64,000 bases of DNA, taken from positions 1,421,001-1,485,000 of the forward strand of contig NZ_CP090953.1 of NCBI RefSeq assembly GCF_021513175.1, read 5' to 3'. The translations under genes were made by a program, and so were the position numbers. Under the pieces are notes generated by a model, which was not told where the DNA came from, did not search any database, and saw only the letters and a list, made by a program, of their open reading frames with translations. The stretch comes from Sphingomonas sp. S2-65 (lineage in GTDB: Bacteria > Pseudomonadota > Alphaproteobacteria > Sphingomonadales > Sphingomonadaceae). Within the stretch, counting starts at the first letter, position 1. Each line of letters opens with the position of its first letter. Shown piece by piece: positions 9,484-18,453 of this stretch.

Positions 9484-10863
9484 ATGACGATCTCTCGCCG
9501 CGAATTCGTGCGCCTGACTGCGGGCGCCGGCGCGCTCGCCGCCTTCGGCCAGCTGGGCCGCACCACCGCCATGGCCGCACCGAGCGGCAGCTACCGGGCG
9601 ATGGTCGGCATCTTCCTGTTCGGCGGCAACGACGGCTGGAACATGGTGATCCCGACCGACGCGCGGCATGCCACCTATCTGGCGTCGCGCGGCAGCGTGG
9701 GCATCAAGGCGCCGGCGCTCACCGCGCTGACCAACACGACCTATGCGCTGCACCCGGCGATGAGCGCATTGCGGCCGGTGTGGGACGAAGGCGGGTTGGC
9801 GCTGGTGCTGAACGCGGGAACGCTGTTCGCGCCGCTGACCAAGGACACCTACAGGAGCCGTGCAGACCTGCGCCCGAGCAACCTGATGAGCCATGCCGAC
9901 GAGCAGGCGCATTGGCAGGGGCTGCGCGCGCGCGAGTTCAACGTCGATGGCTTCATGGGGCGGCTGAGCGACCGGGCGGGCGCGAGCGCGACGCCGTCGA
10001 TGATCTCGCTGGGTGGGTCCAACCTGGCGACAATTGGCAAGACCAGCTCGGCGCTGGTGCTGCCGTCGACCGGCACGCTGGGCCGCAACGGCTTCAGCGG
10101 CGCTTCGGGCGCGGCGAACCTGGCCAAGAACGCCGCGGTCGACGCGTTCGCCAATGGCGCGTCCTACGGGATCATGACTGAGGCGACGGCGCGCGACGTG
10201 ACCGGCGCCTATGGCCAGGCGAACACCGCCAACGGCATCCTCACCGCCACCAGCGCGGTCGATGGTTATTTCGTCAACCCGGACACGGGCGCGGCGCTGA
10301 CCAGCGACGTGGCGCGTCAGTTGATGCGCGTGGCGCGGATGATCGAGGCGCGCGGCACGCTGGGGCATAACCGCCAGACCTTCTTCGTCAGCCAGGGCGG
10401 GTTCGACAACCATTCGGGACAGGTCGGCGGCGGCAACAACGATACCGGCACTCACGCCACCCTGCTGCGCGACCTGGCGATGGCGCTGGCTGGGTTCTAC
10501 AAGGCGATGAGGGCAATCGGGCTGGCCGAGAACGTCACTGCCTTCACGATGAGCGACTTCGGGCGGACCTTCAAGGGCAATGCCCAGAACGGCACCGACC
10601 ATGCGTGGGGCAGCAACCACCTGGTGGTGGGCGGCAATGTGACGCCGGGCGGCATCTTCGGCGCCTATCCCGATCCGGTGCTGGGCGGGGCCAACGACAT
10701 CGCCAGCGACGGGCGCTTCGTGCCGGCGGTGTCGCAGGAGGAATATATCGGCGCGATCGCGCGGTGGCACGGCGTGGCGGACGCGGACATGCCCTATGTG
10801 TTCCCCAATTGGGGAACGTGGAGCGGCGGCGGGCGCGGGCCCCTGGGGCTATTCCGGGCCTGA
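9484..10863 (+). CDS. DUF1501 family protein, Tat-exported
   Basis: A 459-aa protein with a twin-arginine signal (SRREFVRLTAGAGALAAFG), suggesting export in folded form. The body shows the DUF1501 pattern, a relative of the sulfatase/alkaline-phosphatase superfamily: IFLFGGNDGWNMV near the start of the domain, SHADEQAHWQ, SQGGFDNHSGQ, and TMSDFGRTFKGNAQNGTDHAWGSNH in two parts, with His/Asp residues placed like metal ligands. Its partner is the DUF1800 lipoprotein immediately upstream. No substrate is known; the pair is common in alphaproteobacteria and planctomycetes. Confidence 0.92.
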   Translation: MTISRREFVRLTAGAGALAAFGQLGRTTAMAAPSGSYRAMVGIFLFGGNDGWNMVIPTDARHATYLASRGSVGIKAPALTALTNTTYALHPAMSALRPVWDEGGLALVLNAGTLFAPLTKDTYRSRADLRPSNLMSHADEQAHWQGLRAREFNVDGFMGRLSDRAGASATPSMISLGGSNLATIGKTSSALVLPSTGTLGRNGFSGASGAANLAKNAAVDAFANGASYGIMTEATARDVTGAYGQANTANGILTATSAVDGYFVNPDTGAALTSDVARQLMRVARMIEARGTLGHNRQTFFVSQGGFDNHSGQVGGGNNDTGTHATLLRDLAMALAGFYKAMRAIGLAENVTAFTMSDFGRTFKGNAQNGTDHAWGSNHLVVGGNVTPGGIFGAYPDPVLGGANDIASDGRFVPAVSQEEYIGAIARWHGVADADMPYVFPNWGTWSGGGRGPLGLFRA

Positions 10864-10937
10864 TCTTCGCCCAGATCGGGGATTCGAGACCGCGTTGGGC
10901 GTGGCGGGATCTTTGTTAGCGATCTGTCCTCAGGCGA

Positions 10938-10988
10938 GCCCCCTCCACCATGCTGCGCGTGGTCCCCCTCCCCGTGCCGAGGAGGATT
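10938..10988 (+). repeat. solitary copy of the CCCCTCCACC palindromic repeat
   Basis: CCCCTCCACC, a variable stem, GTCCCCCTCCCC, then GGAGGATT. This is the same design and orientation as the copy at 55922-55973, which flanks the DUF559 gene. It abuts the 3' end of the metallophosphoesterase gene with no space between. Confidence 0.7.
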
Positions 10989-11735
10989 TCAGAGGGGGAC
11001 CGGGTCCTCGCCCTTGAAGCGGGCGATGGTCTGGAAGCTGCTGCCGTCGATCTGGATCTCGTTGAACGAAGGCGGCTTGTCACGGGTGCGCTTGGACAGG
11101 GTGCCGGCGCCGATCAGGCGGACGGTGCGGCCGTTCACCTGGTGCTCGACGTCGAACGGATCGTGGACATGGCCCGACAGCACGGCGTGCGCGCCGGTCT
11201 GCGCCAGCGCGTCGAGCGCCTGACGGCCGTGGCGCGTCATCGACGTGGCGCGGGTGCCCGCCTCGATCAGCGGATGGTGCGCGGCGATGAAGAGCAGATT
11301 GCCGGCGGGCACCGCCTCGGCCAGCGCCAGCGACTTCTGGAGCGCATGCGTGCTGACATAGCCTTTCGACCAGTTGGTGCGGAGCTGGAAGCGGGCGGTG
11401 GTCTTGAGCGGGACAACCGCGACGCCCTTCACGTCGAGCGGCTTCTCGATCATGCGCTCGAGCGTCTTGTAGCGCTTGTAGGGGGTGAACATGCGCGCGA
11501 AGAGATTGAAGTAAGGCAGATCGTGATTGCCGACTTCCACCGTTACCGGCACGTCGAACCCTTGCAGCCATTTGGCGGCGGCGGCGAATTCCGCCGAGCG
11601 GGCGCGCATGGTGAGATCGCCGGTCATGATGATGGCGTCGGGCTTTTCCTGCTGCACCTTGCGGTCGAACCATTCGACCGCCTCGGTATCCTCGCGGCCG
11701 AAATGGACGTCGCTGACGTGGAAGATGCGAGTCAT
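10989..11735 (-). CDS. calcineurin-like metallophosphoesterase
   Basis: A 248-aa cytoplasmic phosphoesterase with the full metal-binding set: SDVHFG (D9, H11), TGDLT, VGNHD, AAHHP and SGHVHD. The size and motif spacing resemble CpdA-type 3',5'-cyclic-nucleotide phosphodiesterases and similar small hydrolases, but the substrate cannot be fixed from sequence. Its start overlaps the stop of the upstream kinase-like gene by four bases (ATGA), so the two are coupled and may act on related phospho-compounds. Confidence 0.85.
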   Translation of the reverse strand: MTRIFHVSDVHFGREDTEAVEWFDRKVQQEKPDAIIMTGDLTMRARSAEFAAAAKWLQGFDVPVTVEVGNHDLPYFNLFARMFTPYKRYKTLERMIEKPLDVKGVAVVPLKTTARFQLRTNWSKGYVSTHALQKSLALAEAVPAGNLLFIAAHHPLIEAGTRATSMTRHGRQALDALAQTGAHAVLSGHVHDPFDVEHQVNGRTVRLIGAGTLSKRTRDKPPSFNEIQIDGSSFQTIARFKGEDPVPL

Positions 11736-12580
11736 GCGGCGGGGACCTCCGGGTCGGTGCGGGTGGCGATGAAGGTTTCCAGGCTCTTGCCGGCCTTGAT
11801 CGTCTCATGGGGATCGAGCGTGACGGGTTCGCCGTCAAACAAGGCGAGCACGCGGCGCTTGCCGCGCACCTTGAGCCGGTCGGCGCGGGTCTGCGTGACG
11901 GCGCGCGCGGCGACCCAGTCGCCAGTCATCCAGTCCCAGCCGAGCTGCACGATCGAGCCCCAGTCGCGGGCGTCGACGGCGGTGACTTCGAGGCCCTGGA
12001 GATCGGGCGTGACGAACACCGCCTGGTAATGGTCGCCCAGGCCCTTGGCGCCGTCGACGCGGATGCCGCGGTTGCCGAAGGTGCGGCGGAGCGCGGCGCG
12101 GGCGGCGCCGAACAGATGCCCGACCTTGCCTTCGCGTACCGCTTCGCGCGCCCGGAACCAGGATGCCGCCGGGCCGAGGATCAGGCCGACGAACGCGCGG
12201 TGCTTGCCCGCCTCGACATAAGGCAGCGCGACGCGCCGGTCGCACGCATGCGCGGCGTGGACGATCTTGTGCGGATCGGTTTCGCTGTGCAGCCCCTTGG
12301 CGAGCAGGTTCATCGTGCCGCCGGGCAGGATCAGGAAGGCGCCGTTCCATTGTTCCAGCGCCCGCAGCGCGGCGTTGATCGTGCCGTCGCCGGCGAACAG
12401 CACCGCGGTATCCACCCCGGCCTCTTCAAGCGTAGCGGGCGTGGGCAGCTCCTGGTCTGGAAATTCGGTGCGCCCGGCGAGCGTCAGCCCGCGCTCCTCG
12501 AACACGGCCTCGAGCGCCTCGCATTTGGGGCGCGTTGCAGACCCTGAGTTCGGATTGGTGATGAACCACAGCTTTTCCAT
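11732..12580 (-). CDS. diacylglycerol/lipid kinase family protein
   Basis: A 282-aa DAGK-catalytic-like protein. The start at 12580 (MEKLWFITNPNSG) is chosen because the family begins exactly here; the longer frame adds unrelated residues. Motifs are NPNSGSA near the N-terminus, LFAGDGTINA (the GGDGT nucleotide site, with Ala for the first Gly) and LPGGTMNLLAKGLH. It would phosphorylate a lipid such as diacylglycerol or a sphingoid base; in a sphingolipid-making organism the second is possible, but this is inference. It is coupled by overlap to the metallophosphoesterase. Confidence 0.82.
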   Translation of the reverse strand: MEKLWFITNPNSGSATRPKCEALEAVFEERGLTLAGRTEFPDQELPTPATLEEAGVDTAVLFAGDGTINAALRALEQWNGAFLILPGGTMNLLAKGLHSETDPHKIVHAAHACDRRVALPYVEAGKHRAFVGLILGPAASWFRAREAVREGKVGHLFGAARAALRRTFGNRGIRVDGAKGLGDHYQAVFVTPDLQGLEVTAVDARDWGSIVQLGWDWMTGDWVAARAVTQTRADRLKVRGKRRVLALFDGEPVTLDPHETIKAGKSLETFIATRTDPEVPAA

Positions 12581-12690
12581 GGCCCCCGCAACGCGCGAAG
12601 CGGCTTTTGGTCCCTGCGGTGCAGCAAGCGTGGAACCGGCGCCGCACAAAATCTTTCAGCGGTCTCGCACTAGGAGGACAAGGCGGGCGA

Positions 12691-14199
12691 ATGACGCTCA
12701 GGGCACAGCAAAGCGTCAGCGAGGCGGAACGCGACCACGCGCTGCGCCAGCTCGTCACTGAGTCCGCGTTCGCCAGCACCACAACGGCGCTGACCAGCGG
12801 CGTGATCCTGACGGCGTTCGCGCTGCATCTGGGCGCATCGAACCTGGTGATCGGAGTGCTCGCTTCGGCACCGTTTCTCGGCCAGCTGCTCCAGGCGCCG
12901 ACGATCCTGCTGGTCGAGCGGCTGCGGCAGCGCAAGCTGATCTCGGTCGTCTCCAGCCTGATCGGGCGCGGCATGCTGGCGCTGATGGCATTGTCGGCGT
13001 TCCTGCCGCACGAACTGGCGATCGCGGCGCTGATTCTGGGGCAGCTGGTGCTGTGCGGGATGGCGGCGGTGGGAAGCTGTGCGTGGAGCGCGTGGATGCG
13101 CGACTTGGCGCCTGAGGACAAGCTCGGCTGGGTGTTCGCGCGGCGGAGCGGTTTCGCGCCGGCGATCAGCCTGGTGGCGGGCATCGCCGCGGCAGTGGTG
13201 CTCGACCGCACGCCCGAAGGATCGTGGTGGCGCAGCGTTACCTTCGGCGCGCTGTACGGCCTGGGCTTCCTGTCGGGGCTGGTCAGCGCCTGGCTGACCG
13301 CGCGCATCCCCGAGCCTGCGATGCCGCCGCAGCCGGACGTGAAGCTGGGATTGGCCGGGCTGTTGCGCGAGCCGCTGGCCGACCGCAATTTCCGCCAGCT
13401 GACGATCTTCCTCGCCGCCTGGCAATTCGCGATCAACCTGGCGACGCCGTTCTTCACGGTCTTCATCGTCCAGCAGCTCGGCTTCGACATGACCTTCGTC
13501 ATGGTGCTGAGCGTCGTCAGCCAGCTTTCCAACCTGATCGCGCTGCGCAATTGGGGGGCGCTTGCCGATCGCTTCGCCAACAAGTCGGTGCTGCTGGTGG
13601 CCGCGCCGACCTATATCCTGTGCATCGTCGCGATGATCGGCGCCTCGCAGATCGATCACGGGCCGTGGCTGGTCGCGTACCTGGTGGTGCTGCACCTGTT
13701 CATGGGAGGCGCCGTGGCGGGCGCGACGCTGGCCACCACCAGCATCGCGCTCAAGCTTTCGCCCAAGGGTTCGTCGACTGCCTATGTCGCGACCGCGGGG
13801 CTCGCGACGGCTCTTGCTGCCGGCGTCGCCCCGATCCTCGGTGGAGCGTTCGCGGACTTCTTTCGCCTGCGCCGGTTCGAGCTGCTGCTGCGCTGGACCA
13901 GCCCCGAGGGCGTCGCGCTGGTGTCGCCGCTACGGCTGTCGCAATGGGATTTCTACTTCCTGATCGCCGGCGTGCTGGGGCTCTATGCGCTCCACCGCCT
14001 CGCGCTCGTCCAGGAGAGCGGCGAGATCCGCCGGCGCGAGATGGTCCAGCAGATGCTGTTCGGAACGCGCCGCACGGTCCGCAACATCTCCACCGTCGCA
14101 GGCCTGCGTGGCCTCACCGACCTTCCCGCCAGCTTCCTTCGTGACGCATCGCTGCGGGCGCGCTTCCTGCGGCGCCAGCGCTTCGCTGATCGAGATTAG
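12691..14199 (+). CDS. MFS transporter
   Basis: A 502-aa inner-membrane permease of the major facilitator superfamily with about 12 hydrophobic segments. The start at 12691 (MTLRAQQ) follows AGGAGG with a long spacer; the longer frame adds a hydrophilic, unlikely leader. The loop ALADRFANKSVLL resembles the DRxGRR-type loop between helices 8 and 9. A GMAAVGSCAWSAWMRDLAPED segment (residues about 120-140) is seen in MFS proteins linked to carbohydrate loci. It is the first gene of the run ending in the GH130 enzyme, so it probably imports the oligosaccharide they process. Confidence 0.85.
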   Translation: MTLRAQQSVSEAERDHALRQLVTESAFASTTTALTSGVILTAFALHLGASNLVIGVLASAPFLGQLLQAPTILLVERLRQRKLISVVSSLIGRGMLALMALSAFLPHELAIAALILGQLVLCGMAAVGSCAWSAWMRDLAPEDKLGWVFARRSGFAPAISLVAGIAAAVVLDRTPEGSWWRSVTFGALYGLGFLSGLVSAWLTARIPEPAMPPQPDVKLGLAGLLREPLADRNFRQLTIFLAAWQFAINLATPFFTVFIVQQLGFDMTFVMVLSVVSQLSNLIALRNWGALADRFANKSVLLVAAPTYILCIVAMIGASQIDHGPWLVAYLVVLHLFMGGAVAGATLATTSIALKLSPKGSSTAYVATAGLATALAAGVAPILGGAFADFFRLRRFELLLRWTSPEGVALVSPLRLSQWDFYFLIAGVLGLYALHRLALVQESGEIRRREMVQQMLFGTRRTVRNISTVAGLRGLTDLPASFLRDASLRARFLRRQRFADRD

Positions 14200-14237
14200 C
14201 TTTGGAAACCGCTGCAAACCCCGGAGGTTGATCTTCG

Positions 14238-16478
14238 ATGACCAAGACCATGACTCTTCCCGCCCGGTCCGCGGCTGGCAAGCTTCCCGGCGTCACGCCC
14301 AATGTCCTCCTGCTGCGCGAGGAACTGCGCAACGGCAGCATGGACGAAGTGGCGGCGCTGCCGCTCGGCGACCGCACGATCGAAGTCCGTTCGGGGCGCG
14401 ACGCGTTGTGGATCCTCATCCGACGCGAAGGACGCGGCGGGCTGGCGCTGCGTGCGGCGCATGCGCCGGGCGGCTGCGGCGAGGTGCGCAAGCGGCGCAC
14501 CCAGGGCGACGAAACGCTGCGCCTCGAGTTCGACACGGTGCTCGGCCGGCAGACCGTGGCAATCCGGCTGCACGAGGATGCCATTCCGATCCTGCGCGTG
14601 ACCACCACGCTCCGCCCGCAGGTGCCGCTGCTCGTTCCCTATCTGCCGCGCGACCTCTACCCGCTGGGCGAAGGCGACGATCCGGCGCTGGCGGTGGGCC
14701 AGGTCGAGGCCGGGCAGCGCGGCATGAACGCCGGCGTCAGCTATTTCCGGATGACCGAACCCGATTTCGGCAGCACGCTGTATTTCCAGAACTTCACGAC
14801 GCTGAACCCCTATTTCGAGGCCACCGGAACCACGCCCGATGGCGCCGTGGGCGGGGAATGGCCCGAGCTCGGCTATCTGCCGCCGACCGCGCCGCAGCAA
14901 GGCGAGCCCTCGCTCAAGGGACTGCCCGAGGGCGAAGACATCGCGATCCTCGACACCTATCTCGCCTTCCACGACGATGCCGGCGGCGACGAGACGGCGA
15001 TGGCGCATCGCTACCTCATGCTGCTCGGCGCGATCTATCGCCGGCTCGAACTGCCCAAGACCGAATTTCACGATTGGGTCGACCGCGCCGAGCGCTCGCT
15101 CCGCGACCTGGACGAGGCGCCGCAGGCGACGATCCGCCATTACGGCTTCCGCTACATCCATCCCTACACTGCAACCGAATATCCGGACTCGATGGTCCAG
15201 ATGTCGGTGCTGGCATCGATCCGCGACTATGAGGCGTGGAAGAAGGAAGAGATCCCGCTGCTCGGCGAGCTAAAGGCAGGGCTGCGCAAATTCTACGATC
15301 CCAAGCTGCGCACGATGCGCCGCTATCTGCCCAATGTCGGCGCCGACAAGGAGAAGGACGCGGTCGACAGCTGGTATCTCTATCATCCGCTGATGAACCT
15401 GGGCCGGCTGGCGATCGACGGCGACGAGCGCGCGCACAAGCTGTTCCTGGACTCGGTCGATTTCGGGATCGAGGCGGCGCACCATTTCGACTATCGCTGG
15501 CCGATCCAGTATAATGTCACCGACTTCTCGGTCATCACCGCCGCGCGCGACGACGCCGGGCTGGGCCAGACCGATGTCGGCGGCATCTATGCCTATGTCA
15601 TGCTCCAGGCGTTCGAACTGACCGACGACAAGCGCTTCCTCGACGAAGCCCGCACCGCGATCGATGCCGCGCGCGGCATGCGCTTCGAGCTCAATTACCA
15701 GGCGAACCTCACCGCCTGGGGCGCGGCGGCATGCATGCGGCTGTGGCGGATCACCAACAACGAAGCGTATCTCGAACAGAGCTACGTCTATCTCGCCAGC
15801 TTCTTCCACAATGCGGCGATGTGGGAATCCGAGATCGCGCACGCCAAGCATTACCGCAACTTCCTGGGCGTCACTGCGCTGCACGACGCGCCGTACATGG
15901 CGATGTACGAGTGCTTTGAGAGCTTCGCCGCTTTCGAGCGCTATCTAAAGGACAGCGGACCCGATCTTGAGCCCGCGGTGCGGCTGCTGCTCAGCGAATA
16001 TTGCCGCTACGCGCTCGACCGCGCCTGGTATTACTATCCCGATGCGCTGCCCGAAGAGGTCGTGGCCAGCGAGAATGTCCGCAACAGCTATGTCGATCGC
16101 GCCCTCTCCTTCCCGGTCGAGGATTTGTATGTCGACGGGCAGCAGGCGGGTCAGGTCGGCCAGGAAATCTATGGCGCGGGCGCGGCCTTCGTCTTCGCCA
16201 GCCGCACCTTCCACCCTGTGAGCAACGCACCTTTCAGCCTGTTCTGCGACCATTTCCTGCTGGCCAGCGATCGGCCGGGCGAGCGCGCGCTCAACTTCCA
16301 GCTCGGCGGCACCGAGGGCTGCACGGCACGCCTGTGCATCCTCCCGGAGAAGAAGGCGAAGCTGCCCGATTTGACCGTCCAGACGATGGGCGGCGATCGC
16401 CTGGTAGGCCGGGCGGCGGGCGAGAACCGGATCGAGTTTCACGTTCCGGCGAACGGTCGGATCAGCATAGCGTGGTGA
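14238..16478 (+). CDS. uncharacterised 746-aa protein of a GH130 operon
   Basis: Not recognised as a named family. It is cytoplasmic by appearance, with no signal peptide or membrane segment. The first 270 residues look beta-rich, with FGSTLYFQNFTTLNPYFEATG near 175-195; residues about 290-620 are helical and aromatic-rich (HYGFRYIHPYT, DSWYLYHPLMNLGRLAIDG, HHFDYRWPIQYN, GGIYAYVMLQAFELT, YLEQSYVYLASFFHN). This is the look of six-hairpin (alpha/alpha) barrel glycosidases and epimerases. The C-terminus is again beta-rich. It lies 38 bases after the MFS gene and 61 bases before the SDR, in a row with a GH130 gene. A catalytic role on the imported sugar is a reasonable inference, unproven; no acid/base pair can be assigned by eye. 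Confidence 0.8.
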   Translation: MTKTMTLPARSAAGKLPGVTPNVLLLREELRNGSMDEVAALPLGDRTIEVRSGRDALWILIRREGRGGLALRAAHAPGGCGEVRKRRTQGDETLRLEFDTVLGRQTVAIRLHEDAIPILRVTTTLRPQVPLLVPYLPRDLYPLGEGDDPALAVGQVEAGQRGMNAGVSYFRMTEPDFGSTLYFQNFTTLNPYFEATGTTPDGAVGGEWPELGYLPPTAPQQGEPSLKGLPEGEDIAILDTYLAFHDDAGGDETAMAHRYLMLLGAIYRRLELPKTEFHDWVDRAERSLRDLDEAPQATIRHYGFRYIHPYTATEYPDSMVQMSVLASIRDYEAWKKEEIPLLGELKAGLRKFYDPKLRTMRRYLPNVGADKEKDAVDSWYLYHPLMNLGRLAIDGDERAHKLFLDSVDFGIEAAHHFDYRWPIQYNVTDFSVITAARDDAGLGQTDVGGIYAYVMLQAFELTDDKRFLDEARTAIDAARGMRFELNYQANLTAWGAAACMRLWRITNNEAYLEQSYVYLASFFHNAAMWESEIAHAKHYRNFLGVTALHDAPYMAMYECFESFAAFERYLKDSGPDLEPAVRLLLSEYCRYALDRAWYYYPDALPEEVVASENVRNSYVDRALSFPVEDLYVDGQQAGQVGQEIYGAGAAFVFASRTFHPVSNAPFSLFCDHFLLASDRPGERALNFQLGGTEGCTARLCILPEKKAKLPDLTVQTMGGDRLVGRAAGENRIEFHVPANGRISIAW

Positions 16479-16539
16479 CCGGAACCTAAGCGGCGCCCAT
16501 TCCTTGTTCGCGCAACCGTCCGCAATCACCGGAGCCGCC

Positions 16540-17319
16540 ATGCCCGATCTCGCCGAACCCTCCGCCCACGATGCCACCGACGCACACACCCGGCAGCCGA
16601 GCCTCGCCGGCCGCCGCGCGCTGGTGACCGGCGGCACCACCGGCATCGGCCGGGCCATCGCCGTGCTGCTCGCGTCCGAAGGCGCCAAGGTGTTCGTCTG
16701 CGGACGCACGCCCGAGCATCTGGAAGATGCGCTTGCCCGGATCCGCGAAGTTGGCGATGGCAGCGGGGTGGCAGTGGACCTTGCGACCCAGGAAGGGGTC
16801 GATCGCTTCGTGGCCGAAGGCGAACGCTATCTGGGGGGCGTGGACATTGCGGTGATCAATGCCGGCATCGCCGCCGACGGGCTGGACGACACCGATGCGG
16901 CAACCATCCGCTACACCGTTGACACCAACCTCACCTCGCACATGACCGTGGCCAAGGCGGCTGTCGACCGTATGCAGGCCGGCAGCGACATCGTCTTCAT
17001 CGGGTCGATGTCGTCGGTGTCGCGCGGCGGCGGCTCCACTGTCTATGTCGCGACCAAGACCGGGGTCGAGGCATTCGCCGAAGCGCTACGCAAGGAACTG
17101 GCCGAAAAGGACATCAAGGTCGGCAATATCGAGCCGGGCCTCACCGGCTCCGACATGCAGCTGCCCGACATCCCGCCCGAGAAGCAGCGCGAGATGATCG
17201 AGGCGGGGGACATGCTGCGCGCCGAGGATATCGCCGCCGCGGCGCATTTCATGCTCACGCAGCCGCGCCGCACCGTCGTCTCGCTGATGCGGGTAGAACC
17301 GCGCCTCCAGACCCGATGA
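16540..17319 (+). CDS. short-chain dehydrogenase/reductase
   Basis: A 259-aa classical SDR. It has the NAD(P) motif TGGTTGIG (residues 30-37), NAGI (107-110), catalytic Ser at about 156-159 and YxxxK (Tyr169, Lys173). The GRT after the second beta strand suggests NADP(H) preference. The start at 16540 has GGAG six bases upstream and is preferred to the in-frame ATG at 16504. The stop overlaps the GH130 start (ATGA), so they are coupled. It probably oxidises or reduces a sugar hydroxyl in the pathway run by its neighbours. Confidence 0.9.
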   Translation: MPDLAEPSAHDATDAHTRQPSLAGRRALVTGGTTGIGRAIAVLLASEGAKVFVCGRTPEHLEDALARIREVGDGSGVAVDLATQEGVDRFVAEGERYLGGVDIAVINAGIAADGLDDTDAATIRYTVDTNLTSHMTVAKAAVDRMQAGSDIVFIGSMSSVSRGGGSTVYVATKTGVEAFAEALRKELAEKDIKVGNIEPGLTGSDMQLPDIPPEKQREMIEAGDMLRAEDIAAAAHFMLTQPRRTVVSLMRVEPRLQTR

Positions 17320-18434
17320 CCTTCGACACCGATCGGCTCGTCTTCGGACCGGACGATGTCGACCTCTCCCGGTCGCCGCTCGCCGGGCATCTCGATGCCG
17401 AGACCTATGTGCTGGGCGCGTTCAACCCCGGGCTGACGCGGCTGCCCAACGGCAATCTCGCGATGTTCGTCCGCATCGCCGAAGCGCTGCGCAAGCCGAT
17501 TTTCGACGGGCATGTTCATGCGATCCGCTGGGAGGATGGCGCCTATGTGCTCGACGCCTGGCCGCTGGAGCTGGTCGACACCGCCGATCCGCGCAAATTC
17601 CTGATCCATGGCGGGCGTTGGCGCGTGATGGCGCTGACCTCGCTCTCCTGGATCCTACCAGTCGAGCTTACTCCCGACGGGCTGGAGGTTGTCGCGGTCC
17701 ATTATGACAAGGCGATCACGCCCCAGGCGGGGTTCCAATGCTATGGCGTCGAGGATGCGCGCGTGTCGAAAGTCGATGGCCGCTGGCTGATGACGACCTG
17801 CTCGGTCAGCCCCGAGCGGCATTGCACGACGCTGTACAGTTCGGACAACGGCCTCGATTATGTGCTCGAGGACATCGTGCTCGATCATCAGAACAAGGAC
17901 ATGCTGATCTTCGAAGGGAAGGTCCGGGGCAAGTTCTGGGCGCAGACGCGGCCGCTCGGTGATCTGTACTTCGCCTATCCGCCGGGAAGCGAATGGCGGG
18001 CGGGGCCGTCGATCAACCTAGCCACCTCGCCCGATGCGCTGCACTGGAAGCCGCACCGCGAGCCCGGCATCCGCCCGCATTCGGCCACCGTCGCGACGGC
18101 GCGGATGGGCGGGGGCACGCCGCCGATCCTGACCGAGGATGGCTGGCTGACGCTCTGGCACGGGGTGGAGCCCAAGGAAATCGTCGGCATCTACCGCACT
18201 TATTGGTCTATCCTCGACCGCGACGATCCCACCAAGGTGGTCCGCACCCAGCACCCGCCGCTGTTGGAGGCGAATCCGGAGCTTACCCGGCCGCTGGAGG
18301 ACAAGATGTATGTCCGTGACGTGGTGTTCACCACCGGTATAGCCGATGCGGGCGATCACTATGTCGTCGCCAGCGGCGAGGCCGACCTGGCCTGCCGCAT
18401 CACGCACATCCCGAAGTCGGCATTTGCCGGCTGA
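17316..18434 (+). CDS. glycoside hydrolase family 130-type enzyme
   Basis: A 372-aa five-bladed beta-propeller enzyme of the GH130 type, whose members are beta-mannoside phosphorylases or beta-1,2-mannosidases. Landmarks are NPGLTRLPNGNLAMFVR, YGVEDARVSK (residues 143-152, with the Glu-Asp-x-Arg pattern of this family), GGGTPPI (265-271) and GWLTLWHGV (276-284). No signal peptide is seen, so it acts in the cytoplasm on imported oligosaccharide. It is coupled to the SDR by a four-base overlap. Phosphorolysis versus hydrolysis depends on phosphate-binding residues that cannot be judged without an alignment. Confidence 0.85.
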   Translation: MTFDTDRLVFGPDDVDLSRSPLAGHLDAETYVLGAFNPGLTRLPNGNLAMFVRIAEALRKPIFDGHVHAIRWEDGAYVLDAWPLELVDTADPRKFLIHGGRWRVMALTSLSWILPVELTPDGLEVVAVHYDKAITPQAGFQCYGVEDARVSKVDGRWLMTTCSVSPERHCTTLYSSDNGLDYVLEDIVLDHQNKDMLIFEGKVRGKFWAQTRPLGDLYFAYPPGSEWRAGPSINLATSPDALHWKPHREPGIRPHSATVATARMGGGTPPILTEDGWLTLWHGVEPKEIVGIYRTYWSILDRDDPTKVVRTQHPPLLEANPELTRPLEDKMYVRDVVFTTGIADAGDHYVVASGEADLACRITHIPKSAFAG

Positions 18435-18453
18435 GGCGGAACAAGGAACGTCC

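Noticed and set aside
7803..10770. Two long minus-strand frames opposite the DUF1800/DUF1501 genes
   Set aside because: Arg/His/Gly-rich shadow translations with no family resemblance, opposite clear coding genes.
16482..16510. Possible stress promoter before the SDR gene
   Set aside because: GGAAC is followed at the right distance by TTGTT-like sequence, not CGTT, and the gene is within an operon.
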